From Calliphora vicina (taxonomy: Eukaryota; Arthropoda; Insecta; Diptera; Calliphoridae), in assembly GCF_958450345.1 (NCBI RefSeq), contig NC_088784.1:48228870-48292869 (forward strand): a stretch of 64,000 bases of DNA, given 5' to 3'. Below, piece after piece: positions 37,551-51,700 of this stretch. Position 1 is the stretch's first letter. Every line of letters begins with the position of its first letter. Under the pieces are notes generated by a model. The model was not told the origin of the DNA, did not search any database, and saw only the letters and a list, made by a program, of their open reading frames with translations. The position numbers and the translations under genes are program-made.

Positions 37551-40500
37551 GTTAAAAACTGGGGTAATTTTGTGACATTTTTCGAAAAATGTCCGATATA
37601 CCCGCATATATATCGGGTACTGTTTATGCTAGCTACTTAAGTTATACCTTGTTAGAAAGCTACAATCTCATGCAATCCAAATATAAAAACTGGGGTAATT
37701 TTGGGACATTTTTCGAAAAATTTCCGATATACCTGCATATATATCGGGCACTATTTATGCTAGCTACTTAAGTTATACCTTGTTAGAAAGCTACAATCTC
37801 ATGCAATCCAAATATAAAAAAATGAGTTTCCTAGCTCTTTAGCGGCCTTTAGAATTGCGATTTATATGAAGTCGTTAAAAACTGGGGTAATTTTGTGACA
37901 TTTTTCGAAAAATGTCCGATATCCCCCCATATATATCGGGTACTATTTATACTAGCTACTTAAGTTATACCTTGTTAGAAAGCTACAATATCTCTTTAGG
38001 TGCCTTTAGAATTGCGATTTATATGAAGTCGTTAAAAGCTGGGGTAATTTTGGGACATTTTTCGAAAAATTTCCGATATACCTGCATATATATCGGGTAC
38101 TATTTATGCTAGCTACTTAAGTTATACCTTGTTAAAAAGCTACAATCTCATGAAATCCAAATTTAAAAATAATTAGCTTCCTAGCTCTTTATGGCCTTTT
38201 AAAATTGCGATTTATATGAAGTCGTTAAAAACTGGGGTAATTTTGGGACATTTTGCGGAAAATGTCCGATATACCCGCATATATATCGGGTACTATTTAT
38301 GCTAGCTACTTAAGTTATACCTTGTTAGAAAGCTACAATCTCATGCAATCCAAATTTAAAAATAATTAGCTTCCTAGCTCTTTATGGCCTTTTAAAATTG
38401 CGATTTATATGAAGTCGTTAAAAACTGGGGTAATTTTGGGACATTTTTCGAAAAATTTCCGATATACCTGCATATATATCGGTCACTATTTATGCTAGCT
38501 ACTTAAGTTATACCTTGTTAGAAAGCTACAATCTCATGCAATCCAAATATAAAAAATGAGTTTCCTAGCTCTTTAGCGGCCTTTAGAATTGCGATTTATA
38601 TGAAGTCGTTAAAAACTGGGGTAATTTTGTGACATTTTTCGAAAAATGTCCGATATACCCGCATATATATCGGGTACTGTTTATGCTAGCTACTTAAGTT
38701 ATACCTTGTTAGAAAGCTACAATCTCATGCAATCCAAATATAAAAACTGGGGTAATTTTGGGACATTTTTCGAAAAATTTCCGATATACCTGCATATATA
38801 TCGGGCACTATTTATGCTAGCTACTTAAGTTATACCTTGTTAGAAAGCTACAATCTCATGCAATCCAAATATAAAAAAATGAGTTTCCTAGCTCTTTAGC
38901 GGCCTTTAGAATTGCGATTTATATGAAGTCGTTAAAAACTGGGGTAATTTTGTGACATTTTTCGAAAAATGTCCGATATACCCGCATATATATCGGGTAC
39001 TATTTATACTAGCTACTTAAGTTATACCTTGTTAGAAAGCTACAATCTCATGCAATCCAAATATAAAAAAATTTAGCTTCCTAGCTCTTTAGGGCCTTTT
39101 AAATTGCGATTTATATGAAGTCGTTAAAAACTGGGGTAATTTTGGGACATTTTGCGAAAAATGTCCGATATACCCGCATATATATCGGGTACTATTTATG
39201 CTAGCTACTTAAGTTATACCTTGTTAGAAAGCTACAATCTCATGCAATCCAAATTTAAAAATAATTAGCTTCCTAGCTCTTTATGGCCTTTTAAAATTGC
39301 GATTTATATGAAGTCGTTAAAAACTGGGGTAATTTTGGGACATTTTGCGGAAAATGTCCGATATACCCGCATATATATCGGGTACTATTTATGCTAGCTA
39401 CTTAAGTTATACCTTGTTAGAAAGCTACAATCTCATGCAATCCAAATTTAAAAATAATTAGCTTCCTAGCTCTTTATGGCCTTTTAAAATTGCGATTTAT
39501 ATGAAGTCGTTAAAAACTGGGGTAATTTTGGGACATTTTTCGAAAAATTTCCGATATACCTGCATATATATCGGTCACTATTTATGCTAGCTACTTAAGT
39601 TATACCTTCTTAGAAAGCTACAATCTCATGCAATCCAAATATAAAAAATGAGTTTCCTAGCTCTTTAGCGGCCTTTAGAATTGCGATTTATATGAAGTCG
39701 TTAAAAACTGGGGTAATTTTGTGACATTTTTCGAAAAATGTCCGATATACCCGCATATATATCGGGTACTATTTATACTAGCTACTTAAGTTATACCTTG
39801 TTAGAAAGCTACAATCTCATGCAATCCAAATATAAAAAAATTTAGCTTCCTAGCTCTTTAGGGCCTTTTAAAATTGCGATTTATATGAAGTCGTTAAAAA
39901 CTGGGGTAATTTTGGGACATTTTGCGAAAAATGTCCGATATACCCGCATATATATCGGGTACTATTTATGCTAGCTACTTAAGTTATACCTTGTCAGAAA
40001 GCTACAATCTCATGCAATCCAAATTTAAAAATAATTAGCTTCCTAGCTCTTTATGGCCTTTTAAAATTGCGATTTATATGAAGTCGTTAAAAACTGGGGT
40101 AATTTTGGGACATTTTGCGGAAAATGTCCGATATACCCGCATATATATCGGGTACTATTTATGCTAGGTACTTAAGTTATACCTTGTTAGAAAGCTACAA
40201 TCTCATGCAACCCAAATTTAAAAATAATTAGCTTCCTAGCTCTTTATGGCCTTTTAAAATTGCGATTTATATGAAGTCGTTAAAAACTGGGGTAATTTTG
40301 GGACATTTTTCGAAAAATTTCCGATATACCTGCATATATATCGGTCACTATTTATGCTAGCTACTTAAGTTATACCTTGTTAGAAAGCTACAATCTCATG
40401 CAATCCAAATATAAAAAATGAGTTTCCTAGCTCTTTAGCGATATACCCGCATATATATCGGGTACTATTTATGCTAGCTACTTAAGTTATACCTTGTTAG

Positions 40501-43500
40501 AAAGCTACAATCTCATGCAATCCAAATTTAAAAATAATTAGCTTCCTAGCTCTTTATGGCCTTTTAAAATTGCGATTTATATGAAGTCGTTAAAAACTGG
40601 GGTAATTTTGGGACATTTTGCGTAAAATGTCCGATATACCCGCATATATATCGGGTACTATTTATGCTAGCTACTTAAGTTATACCTTGTTAGAAAGCTA
40701 CAATCTCATGCAATCCAAATTTAAAAATAATTAGCTTCCTAGCTCTTTATGGCCTTTTAAAATTGCGATTTATATGAAGTCGTTAAAAACTGGGGTAATT
40801 TTGGGACATTTTTCGAAAAATTTCCGATATACCTGCATATATATCGGTCACTATTTATGCTAGCTACTTAAGTTATACCTTCTTAGAAAGCTACAATCTC
40901 ATGCAATCCAAATATAAAAAATGAGTTTCCTAGCTCTTTAGCGGCCTTTAGAATTGCGATTTATATGAAGTCGTTAAAAACTGGGGTAATTTTGTGACAT
41001 TTTTCGAAAAATGTCCGATATACCCGCATATATATCGGGTACTGTTTATGCTAGCTACTTAAGTTATACCTTGTTAGAAAGCTACAATCTCATGCAATCC
41101 AAATATAAAAACTGGGGTAATTTTGGGACATTTTTCGAAAAATTTCCGATATACCTGCATATATATCGGGCACTATTTATGCTAGCTACTTAAGTTATAC
41201 CTTGTTAGAAAGCTACAATCTCATGCAATCCAAATATAAAAAAATGAGTTTCCTAGCTCTTTAGCGGCCTTTAGAATTGCGATTTATATGAAGTCGTTAA
41301 AAACTGGGGTAATTTTGGGACATTTTTCGAAAAATGTCTGATATACCCGCATATATATCGGGTACTATTTATGCTAGCTACTTAAATTATACCTTGTTAG
41401 AAAGCTACAATCTCATGCAATCCAAATTTAAAAATAATTAGCTTCCTATCTCTTTAGGGGCCTTTAGAATTGCGATTTATATGAAGTCGTTAAAAGCTGG
41501 GGTAATTTTGGGACATTTTTCGAAAAATTTCCGATATACCTGCATATATATCGGGTACTATTTATGCTAGCTACTTAAGTTATACCTTGTTAAAAAGCTA
41601 CAATCTCATGCAATCCAAATTTAAAAATAATTAGCTTCCTAGCTCTTTATGGCCTTTTAAAATTGCGATTTATATGAAGTCGTTAAAAACTGGGGTAATT
41701 TTGGGACATTTTGCGGAAAATGTCCGATATACCCGCATATATATCGGGTACTATTTATGCTAGCTACTTAAGTTATACCTTGTTAGAAAGCTACAATCTC
41801 ATGCAATCCAAATTTAGAAATAATTAGCTTCCTAGCTCTTTATGGCCTTTTAAAATTGCGATTTATATGAAGTCGTTAAAAACTGGGGTAATTTTGGGAC
41901 GATATACCTGCATATATATCGGTCACTATTTATGCTAGCTACTTAAGTTATACCTTGTTAGAAAGCTACAATCTCATGCAATCCAAATATAAAAAATGAG
42001 TTTCCTAGCTCTTTAGCGGCCTTTAGAATTGCGATTTATATGAAGTCGTTAAAAACTGGGGTAATTGTGTGACATTTTTCTAAAAATGTCCGATATACCC
42101 GCATATATATCGGGTACTGTTTATGCTAGCTACTTAAGTTATACCTTGTTAGAAAGCTACAATCTCATGCAATCCAAATATAAAAACTGGGGTAATTTTG
42201 GGACATTTTTCGAAAAATTTCCGATATACCTGCATATATATCGGGCACTATTTATGCTAGCTACTTAAGTTATACCTTGTTAGAAAGCTACAATCTCATG
42301 CAATCCAAATATAAAAAAATGAGTTTCCTAGCTCTTTAGCGGCCTTTAGAATTGCGATTTATATGAAGTCGTTAAAAACTGGGGTAATTTTGGGACATTT
42401 TTCGAAAAATGTCTGATATACCCGCATATATATCGGGTACTATTTATGCTAGCTACTTAAATTATACCTTGTTAGAAAGATACAATCTCATGCAATCCAA
42501 ATTTAAAAATAATTAGCTTCCTATCTCTTTAGGGGCCTTTAGAATTGCGATTTATATGAAGTCGTTAAAAGCTGGGGTAATTTTGGGACATTTTTCGAAA
42601 AATTTCCGATATACCTGCATATATATCGGGTACTATTTATGCTAGCTACTTAAGTTATACCGTGTTAAAAAGCTACAATCTCATGCAATCCAAATATAAA
42701 AAATGAGTTTCCTAGCTCTTTAGCGGCCTTTAGAATTGCGATTTATATGAAGTCGTTAAAAACTGGGGTAATTTTGTGACATTTTTCGAAAAATGTCCGA
42801 TATACCCGCATATATATCGGGTACTATTTATGCTAGCTACTTAAGTTATACCTTGTTAGAAAGCTACAATCTCATGCAATCCAAATATAAAAAAATGAGT
42901 TTCCTATCTCTTTATCGGCCTTTAGAATTACGATTTATATGAAGTCGTTAAAAACTGGGGTAATTTTGGGACATTTTGCGAAAAATGTCTGATATACCCG
43001 CATATATATCGGGTACTATTTATGCTAGCTACTTAAATTATACCTTGTTAGAAAGCTACAATCTCATGCAATCCAAATTTAAAAATAATTAGCTTCCTAG
43101 CTCTTTAGGGGCCTTTAGAATTGCGATTTATATGAAGTCGTTAAAAGCTGGGGTAATTTTGGGACATTTTTCGAAAAATTTCCGATATACCTGCATATAT
43201 ATCGGGTACTATTTATGCTAGCTACTTAAGTTATACCTTGTTAGAAAGCTACAATCTCATGCAATCCAAATATAAAAAATGAGTTTCCTAGCTCTTTAGC
43301 GATATACCCGCATATATATCGGGTACTATTTATGCTAGCTACTTAAGTTATACCTTGTTAGAAAGCTACAATCTCATGCAATCCAAATTTAAAAATAATT
43401 AGCTTCCTAGCTCTTTATGGCCTTTTAAAATTGCGATTTATATGAAGTCGTTAAAAACTGGGGTAATTTTGGGACATTTTTCGAAAAATTTCCGATATAC

Positions 43501-45760
43501 CTGCATATATATCGGTCACTATTTATGCTAGCTACTTAAGTTATACCTTGTTAGAAAGCTACAATCTCATGCAATCCAAATATAAAAAATGAGTTTCCTA
43601 GCTCTTTAGCGATATACCCGCATATATATCGGGTACTATTTATGCTAGCTACTTAAGTTATACCTTGTTAGAAAGCTACAATCTCATGCAATCCAAATTT
43701 AAAAATAATTAGCTTCCTAGCTCTTTATGGCCTTTTAAAATTGCGATTTATATGAAGTCGTTAAAAACTGGGGTAATTTTGGGACATTTTGCGGAAAATG
43801 TCCGATATACCCGGATATATATCGGGTACTATTTATGCTAGCTACTTAAGTTATACCTTGTTAGAAAGCTACAATCTCATGCAATCCAAATTTAAAAATA
43901 ATTAGCTTCCTAGCTCTTTATGGCCTTTTAAAATTGCGATTTATATGAAGTCGTTAAAAACTGGGGTAATTTTGGGACATTTTTCGAAAAATTTCCGATA
44001 TACCTGCATATATATCGGTCACTATTTATGCTAGCTACTTAAGTTATACCTTCTTAGAAAGCTACAATCTCATGCAATCCAAATATAAAAAATGAGTTTC
44101 CTAGCTCTTTAGCGGCCTTTAGAATTGCGATTTATATGAAGTCGTTAAAAACTGGGGTAATTTTGTGACATTTTTCGAAAAATGTCCGATATACCCGCAT
44201 ATATATCGGGTACTGTTTATGCTAGCTACTTAAGTTATACCTTGTTAGAAAGCTACAATCTCATGCAATCCAAATATAAAAACTGGGGTAATTTTGGGAC
44301 ATTTTTCGAAAAATTTCCGATATACCTGCATATATATCGGGCACTATTTATGCTAGCTACTTAAGTTATACCTTGTTAGAAAGCTACAATCTCATGCAAT
44401 CCAAATATAAAAAAATGAGTTTCCTAGCTCTTTAGCGGCCTTTAGAATTGCGATTTATATGAAGTCGTTAAAAACTGGGGTAATTTTGGGACATTTTTCG
44501 AAAAATGTCTGATATACCCGCATATATATCGGGTACTATTTATGCTAGCTACTTAAATTATACCTTGTTAGAAAGCTACAATCTCATGCAATCCAAATTT
44601 AAAAATAATTAGCTTCCTATCTCTTTAGGGGCCTTTAGAATTGCGATTTATATGAAGTCGTTAAAAGCTGGGGTAATTTTGGGACATTTTTCGAAAAATT
44701 TCCGATATACCTGCATATATATCGGGTACTATTTATGCTAGCTACTTAAGTTATACCTTGTTAGAAAGCTACAACCTCATGCAATCCAAATTTAAAAATA
44801 ATTAGCTTCCTAGCTCTTTATGGCCTTTTAAAATTGCGATTTATATGAAGTCGTTAAAAACTGGGGTAATTTTGGGACATTTTTCGAAAAATTTCCGATA
44901 TACCTGCATATATATCGGTCACTATTTATGCTAGCTACTTAAGTTATACCTTGTTAGAAAGCTACAATCTCATGCAATCCAAATATAAAAAATGAGTTTC
45001 CTAGCTCTTTAGCGGCCTTTAGAATTGCGATTTATATGAAGTCGTTAAAAACTGGGGTAATTGTGTGACATTTTTCGAAAAATGTCCGATATACCCGCAT
45101 ATATATCGGGTACTATTTATGCTAGCTACTTAAGTTATACCTTGTTAAAAAGCTACAATCTCATGCAATCCAAATTTAAAAATAATTAGCTTCCTAGCTC
45201 TTTATGGCCTTTTAAAATTGCGATTTATATGAAGTCGTTAAAAACTGGGGTAATTTTGGGACATTTTGCGGAAAATGTCCGATATACCCGCATATATATC
45301 GGGTACTATTTATGCTAGCTACTTAAGTTATACCTTGTTAGAAAGCTACAATCTCATGCAATCCAAATTTAAAAATAATTAGCTTTCTAGCTCTTTATGG
45401 CCTTTTAAAATTGCGATTTATATGAAGTCGTTAAAAACTGGGGTAATTTTGGGACATTTTTCGAAAAATTTCCGATATACCTGCATATATATCGGGTACT
45501 ATTTATGCTAGCTACTTAAATTATACCTTGTTAGAAAGCTACAATCTCATGCAATCCAAATTTAAAAATAATTAGCTTCCTAGCTCTTTAGGGGCCTTTA
45601 GAATTGCGATTTATATGAAGTCGTTAAAAGCTGGGGTAATTTTGGAACATTTTTCGAAAAATTTCCGATATACCTGCATATATATCGGGTACTATTTATG
45701 CTAGCTACTTAAGTTATACCTTGTTAGAAAGGTACAATCTCATGCAATCCAAATATAAAA
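37551..45760 (+). repeat. Satellite array, mosaic block right of the HORs
   Basis: The same monomer types as in 20-37 kb, but in irregular order. Distances between equivalent 131-bp short monomers vary (1057, 2365, 1075, 2096 bp). Irregular monomers include one at 37912-38000 with CCCCCCATATAT and a shortened tail (CTACAATATCTCTTT), and one near 41896 in which the whole palindrome is deleted (GGGACGATATACC). CTCTTTAGCGATATAC fusions lie near 40440, 43300 and 43610. Confidence 0.95.
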
Positions 45761-48700
45761 AAAAATTAGCTTCCTAGCTCTTTAGGGCCTTTAAAAATTT
45801 CGATTAATATGAAGTCGTTAAAAACTGGTGTAATTTTGGGACATTTTGCGAAAAATGTCCGATATACCCGCATATATATCGGGTACTATTTATGCTAGCT
45901 ACTTAAGTTATACCTTGTTAGAAAGCTACAATCTCATGCAATCCAAATTTAAAAATAATTAGCTTCCTAGCTCTTTATGGCCTTTTAAAATTGCGATTTA
46001 TATGAAGTCGTTAAAAACTGGGGTAATTTTGGGACATTTTTCGAAAAATGTCCGATATACCCGCATATATATCGGGTACTGTTTATGCTAGCTACTTAAG
46101 TTATACCTTTTTAGAAAGCTACAACCTCATGCAATCCAAATTTAAAAATAATTAGCTTCCTAGCTCTTTATGGCCTTTTAAAATTGCGATTTATATGAAG
46201 TCGTTAAAAACTGGGGTAACTTTGGGACATTTTGCGAAAAATGTCCGATATACCCGCATATATATCGGGTACTATTTATGCTAGCTACTTAAGTTATACC
46301 TTGTTAGAAAGCTACAATCTCATGCAATCCAAATATAAAAAAATGAGTTTCCTAGCTCTTTAGCGGCCTTTAGAATTGCGATTTATATGAAGTCGTTAAA
46401 AGCTGGGGTAATTTTGGGATATTTTTCGAAAAATTTCCGATATACCCGCATATATATCGGGTACTATTTATGCTAGCTACTTAAATTATGCCTTGTTAGA
46501 AAGCTACAATCTCATGCAATCCAAATTTAAAAATAATTAGCTTCCTAGCTCTTTAGGGGCCTTTAGAATTGCGATTTATATGAAGTCGTTAAAAGCTGGG
46601 GTAATTTTGGGACATTTTTCGAAAAATTTCCGATATACCTGCATATATATCGGGTACTATTTATGCTAGCTACTTAAGTTATACCTTGTTAGAAAGGTAC
46701 AATCTCATGCAATCCAAATATAAAAAAAAATTAGCTTCCTAGCTCTTTAGGGCCTTTAAAAATTTCGATTAATATGAAGTCGTTAAAAACTGGTGTAATT
46801 TTGGGACATTTTGCGAAAAATGTCCGATATACCCGCATATATATCGGGTACTATTTATGCTAGCTACTTAAGTTATACCTTGTTAGAAAGCTACAATCTC
46901 ATGCAATCCAAATTTAAAAATAATTAGCTTCCTAGCTCTTTATGGCCTTTTAAAATTGCGATTTATATGAAGTCGTTAAAAACTGGGGTAATTTTGGGAC
47001 ATTTTTCGAAAAATGTCCTTTATACCCGCATATATATCGGGTACTATTTATGCTAGCTACTTAAGTTATACCTTGTTAGAAAGCTACAATCTCATGCAAT
47101 CCAAATTTAAAAATAATTAGCTTCCTAGCTCTTTAGGGGCCTTTAGAATTGCGATTTATATGAAGTCGTTAAAAGCTGGGGTAATTTTGGGACATTTTTC
47201 GAAAAATTTCCGATATACCTGCATATATATCGGTCACTGTTTATGCTAGCTACTTAAGTTATACCTTGTTAGAAAGCTACAGTCTCATGCAATCCAAATA
47301 TAAAAAATGAGTTTCCTAGCTCTTTAGCGGCCTTTAGAATTGCGATTTATATGAAGTCGTTAAAAACTGGGGTAATTTTGTGACATTTTTCGAAAAATGT
47401 CCGATATACCCGCATATATATCGGGTACTATTTATGCTAGCTACTTAAGTTATACCTTGTCAGAAAGCTACAATCTCATGCAATCCAAATTTAAAAATAA
47501 TTAGCTTCCTAGCTCTTTAGGGGCCTTTAGAATTGCGATTTATACGAAGTCGTTAAAAGCTGGGGTAATTTTGGGACATTTTTCGAAAAATTTCCGATAT
47601 ACCTGCATATATATCGGTCACTGTTTATGCTAGCTACTTAAGTTATACCTTGTTAGAAAGCTACAATCTCATGCAATCCAAATATAAAAAATGAGTTTCC
47701 TAGCTCTTTAGCGGCCTTTAGAATTGCGATTTATATGAAGTCGTTAAAAACTGGGGTAATTTTGTGACATTTTTCGAAAAATGTCCGATATACCCGCATA
47801 TATATCGGGTACTGTTTATGCTAGCTACTTAAGTTATACCTTGTTAGAAAGCTACAATCTCATGCAATTCTTAGCTCTTTAGCGGCCTTTAAAATTGCGA
47901 TTTATATGAAGTCGTTAAAAGCTGGGGTAATTTTGGGACATTTTTCGAAAAATTTCCGATATACCTGCATATATATCGGGTACTATTTATGCTAGCTACT
48001 TAAGTTATACCTTGTTAGAAAGGTACAATCTCATGCAATCCAAATATAAAAAAAAATTAGCTTCCTAGCTCTTTAGGGCCTTTAAAAATTTCGATTAATA
48101 TGAAGTCGTTAAAAACTGGTGTAATTTTGGGACATTTTGCGAAAAATGTCCGATATACCCGCATATATATCGGGTACTATTTATGCTAGCTACTTAAGTT
48201 ATACCTTGTTAGAAAGCTACAATCTCATGCAATCCAAATTTAAAAATAATTAGCTTCCTAGCTCTTTATGGCCTTTTAAAATTGCGATTTATATGAAGTC
48301 GTTAAAAACTGGGGTAATTTTGGGACATTTTTCGAAAAATGTCCTTTATACCCGCATATATATCGGGTACTATTTATGCTAGCTACTTAAGTTATACCTT
48401 GTTAGAAAGCTACAACCTCATGCAATCCAAATTTAAAAATAATTAGCTTCCTAGCTCTTTATGGCCTTTTAAAATTGCGATTTATATGAAGTCGTTAAAA
48501 ACTGGGGTAATTTTGGGACATTTTGCGAAAAATGTCCGATATACCCGCATATATATCGGGTACTATTTATGCTAGCTACTTAAGTTATACCTTGTTAGAA
48601 AGCTACAATCTCATGCAATCCAAATATAAAAAAATGAGTTTCCTAGCTGTTTAGCGGCCTTTAGAATTGCGATTTATATGAAGTCGTTAAAAACTGGGGT

Positions 48701-51700
48701 AATTTTGGGACATTTTTCGAAAAATGTCTGATATACCCGCATATATATCGGGTACTATGTATGCTAGCTACTTAAATTATGCCTTGTTAGAAAGCTACAA
48801 TCTCATGCAATCCAAATTTAAAAATAATTAGCTTCCTAGCTCTTTAGGGGCCTTTAAAAATTTCGATTAATATGAAGTCGTTAAAAACTGGTGTAATTTT
48901 GGGACATTTTTCGAAAAATGTCTGATATACCCGCATATATATCGGGTACTATTTATGCTAGCTACTTAAGTTATACCTTGTTAGAAAGCTACAATCTCAT
49001 GCAATCCAAATTTAAAAATAATTAGCTTCCTAGCTCTTTATGGCCTTTTAAAATTGCGATTTATATGAAGTCGTTAAAAACTGGGGTAATTTTGGGACAT
49101 TTTTCGAAAAATGTCCTTTATACCCGCATATATATCGGGTACTATTTATGCTAGCTACTTAAGTTATACCTTGTTAGAAAGCTACAACCTCATGCAATCC
49201 AAATTTAAAAATAATTAGCTTCCTAGCTCTTTATGGCCTTTTAAAATTGCGATTTATATGAAGTCGTTAAAAACTGGGGTAATTTTGGGACATTTTGCGA
49301 AAAATGTCCGATATACCCGCATATATATCGGGTACTATTTATGCTAGCTACTTAAATTATGCCTTGTTAGAAAGCTACAATCTCATGCAATCCAAATTTA
49401 AAAATAATTAGCTTCCTAGCTCTTTAGGGGCCTTTAAAATTGCGATTTATATGAAGTCGTTAAAAACTGGGGTAATTTTGGGACATTTTTCGAAAAATGT
49501 CTGATATACCCGCATATATATCGGGTACTATTTATGCTAGCTACTTAAATTATGCCTTGTTAGAAAGCTACAATCTCATGCAATCTAAATATAAAAAATG
49601 AGTTTCCTAGCTCTTTAGCGGCCTTTAGAATTACGATTTATATGAAGTCGTTAAAAACTGGGGTAATTTTGTGACATTTTTCGAAAAATGTCCGATATAC
49701 CCGCATATATATCGGGTACTGTTTATGCTAGCTACTTAAGTTATACCTTGTTAGAAAGCTACAATCTCTTGCAATCCAAATATAAAAAAATGAGTTTCCT
49801 ATCTCTTTATCGGCCTTTAGAATCACGATTTATATGAAGTCGTTAAAAACTGGGGTAATTTTGGGACATTTTGCGAAAAATGTCTGATATACCCGCATAT
49901 ATATCGGGTACTATTTATGCTAGCTACTTAAATTATACCTTGTTAGAAAGCTACAATCTCATGCAATCCAAATTTAAAAATAATTAGCTTCCTAGCTCTT
50001 TAGGGGCCTTTAGAATTGCGATTTATATGAAGTCGTTAAAAGCTGGGGTAATTTTGGGACATTTTTCGAAAAATTTCCGATATACCCGCATATATATCGG
50101 GTACTATTTATGCTAGCTACTTAAGTTATACCTTGTTAGAAAGCTACAATCTCATGCAATCCAAATATAAAAAAAATAGCTTCCTAGCTCTTTAGGGCCT
50201 TTTAAAATTGCGATTTATATGAAGTCGTTAAAAACTGGTGTAATTTTGGGACATTTTGCGAAAAATGTCCGATATACCCGCATATATATCGGGCACTATT
50301 GATGCTAGCTACTTAAGTTATACCTTGTTAGAAAGCTACAATCTCATGCAATCCAAATTTAAAAATAATTAGTTTCCTAGCTGTTTAGCGGCCTTTAGAA
50401 TTGCGATTTATATGAAGTCGTTAAAAACTGGGGTAATTTTGGGACATTTTTCGAAAAATGTCTGATATACCCGCATATATATCGGGTACTATTTATGCTA
50501 GCTACTTAAATTATGCCTTGTTAGAAAGCTACAATCTCATGCAATCCAAATTTAAAAATAATTAGCTTCCTAGCTCTTTAGGGGCCTTTAAAATTGCGAT
50601 TTATATGAAGTCGTTAAAAACTGGGGTAATTTTGGGACATTTTTCGAAAAATGTCTGATATACCCGCATATATATCGGGTACTATTTATGCTAGCTACTT
50701 AAATTATGCCTTGTTAGAAAGCTACAATCTCATGCAATCTAAATATAAAAAATGAGTTTCCTAGCTCTTTAGCGGCCTTTAGAATTACGATTTATATGAA
50801 GTCGTTAAAAACTGGGGTAATTTTGTGACATTTTTCGAAAAATGTCCGATATACCCGCATATATATCGGGTACTGTTTATGCTAGCTACTTAAGTTATAC
50901 CTTGTTAGAAAGCTACAATCTCATGCAATCCAAATATAAAAAAAAAAGCTTCCTAGCTCTTTAGGGCCTTTTAAAATTGCGATTTATATGAAGTCGTTAA
51001 AAACTGGTGTAATTTTGGGACATTTTGCGAAAAATGTCCGATATACCCGCATATATATCGGGCACTATTGATGCTAGCTACTTAAGTTATACCTTGTTAG
51101 AAAGCTACAATCTCATGCAATCCAAATTTAAAAATAATTAGTTTCCTAGCTGTTTAGCGGCCTTTTAAAATTGCGATTTATATGAAGTCGTTAAAAACTG
51201 GTGTAATTTTGGGACATTTTGCGAAAAATGTCCGATATACCCGCATATATATCGGGCACTATTGATGCTAGCTACTTAAGTTATACCTTGTTAGAAAGCT
51301 ACAATCTCATGCAATCCAAATTTAAAAATAATTAGCTTCCTAGCTCTTTAGGGGCCTTTAAAATTGCGATTTATATGAAGTCGTTAAAAACTGGGGTAAT
51401 TTTGGGACATTTTTCGAAAAATGTCTGATATACCCGCATATATATCGGGTACTATTTATGCTAGCTACTTAAATTATGCCTTGTTAGAAAGCTACAATCT
51501 CATGCAATCTAAATATAAAAAATGAGTTTCCTAGCTCTTTAGCGGCCTTTAGAATTACGATTTATATGAAGTCGTTAAAAACTGGGGTAATTTTGTGACA
51601 TTTTTCGAAAAATGTCCGATATACCCGCATATATATCGGGCACTATTGATGCTAGCTACTTAAGTTATACCTTGTTAGAAAGCTACAATCTCATGCAATC

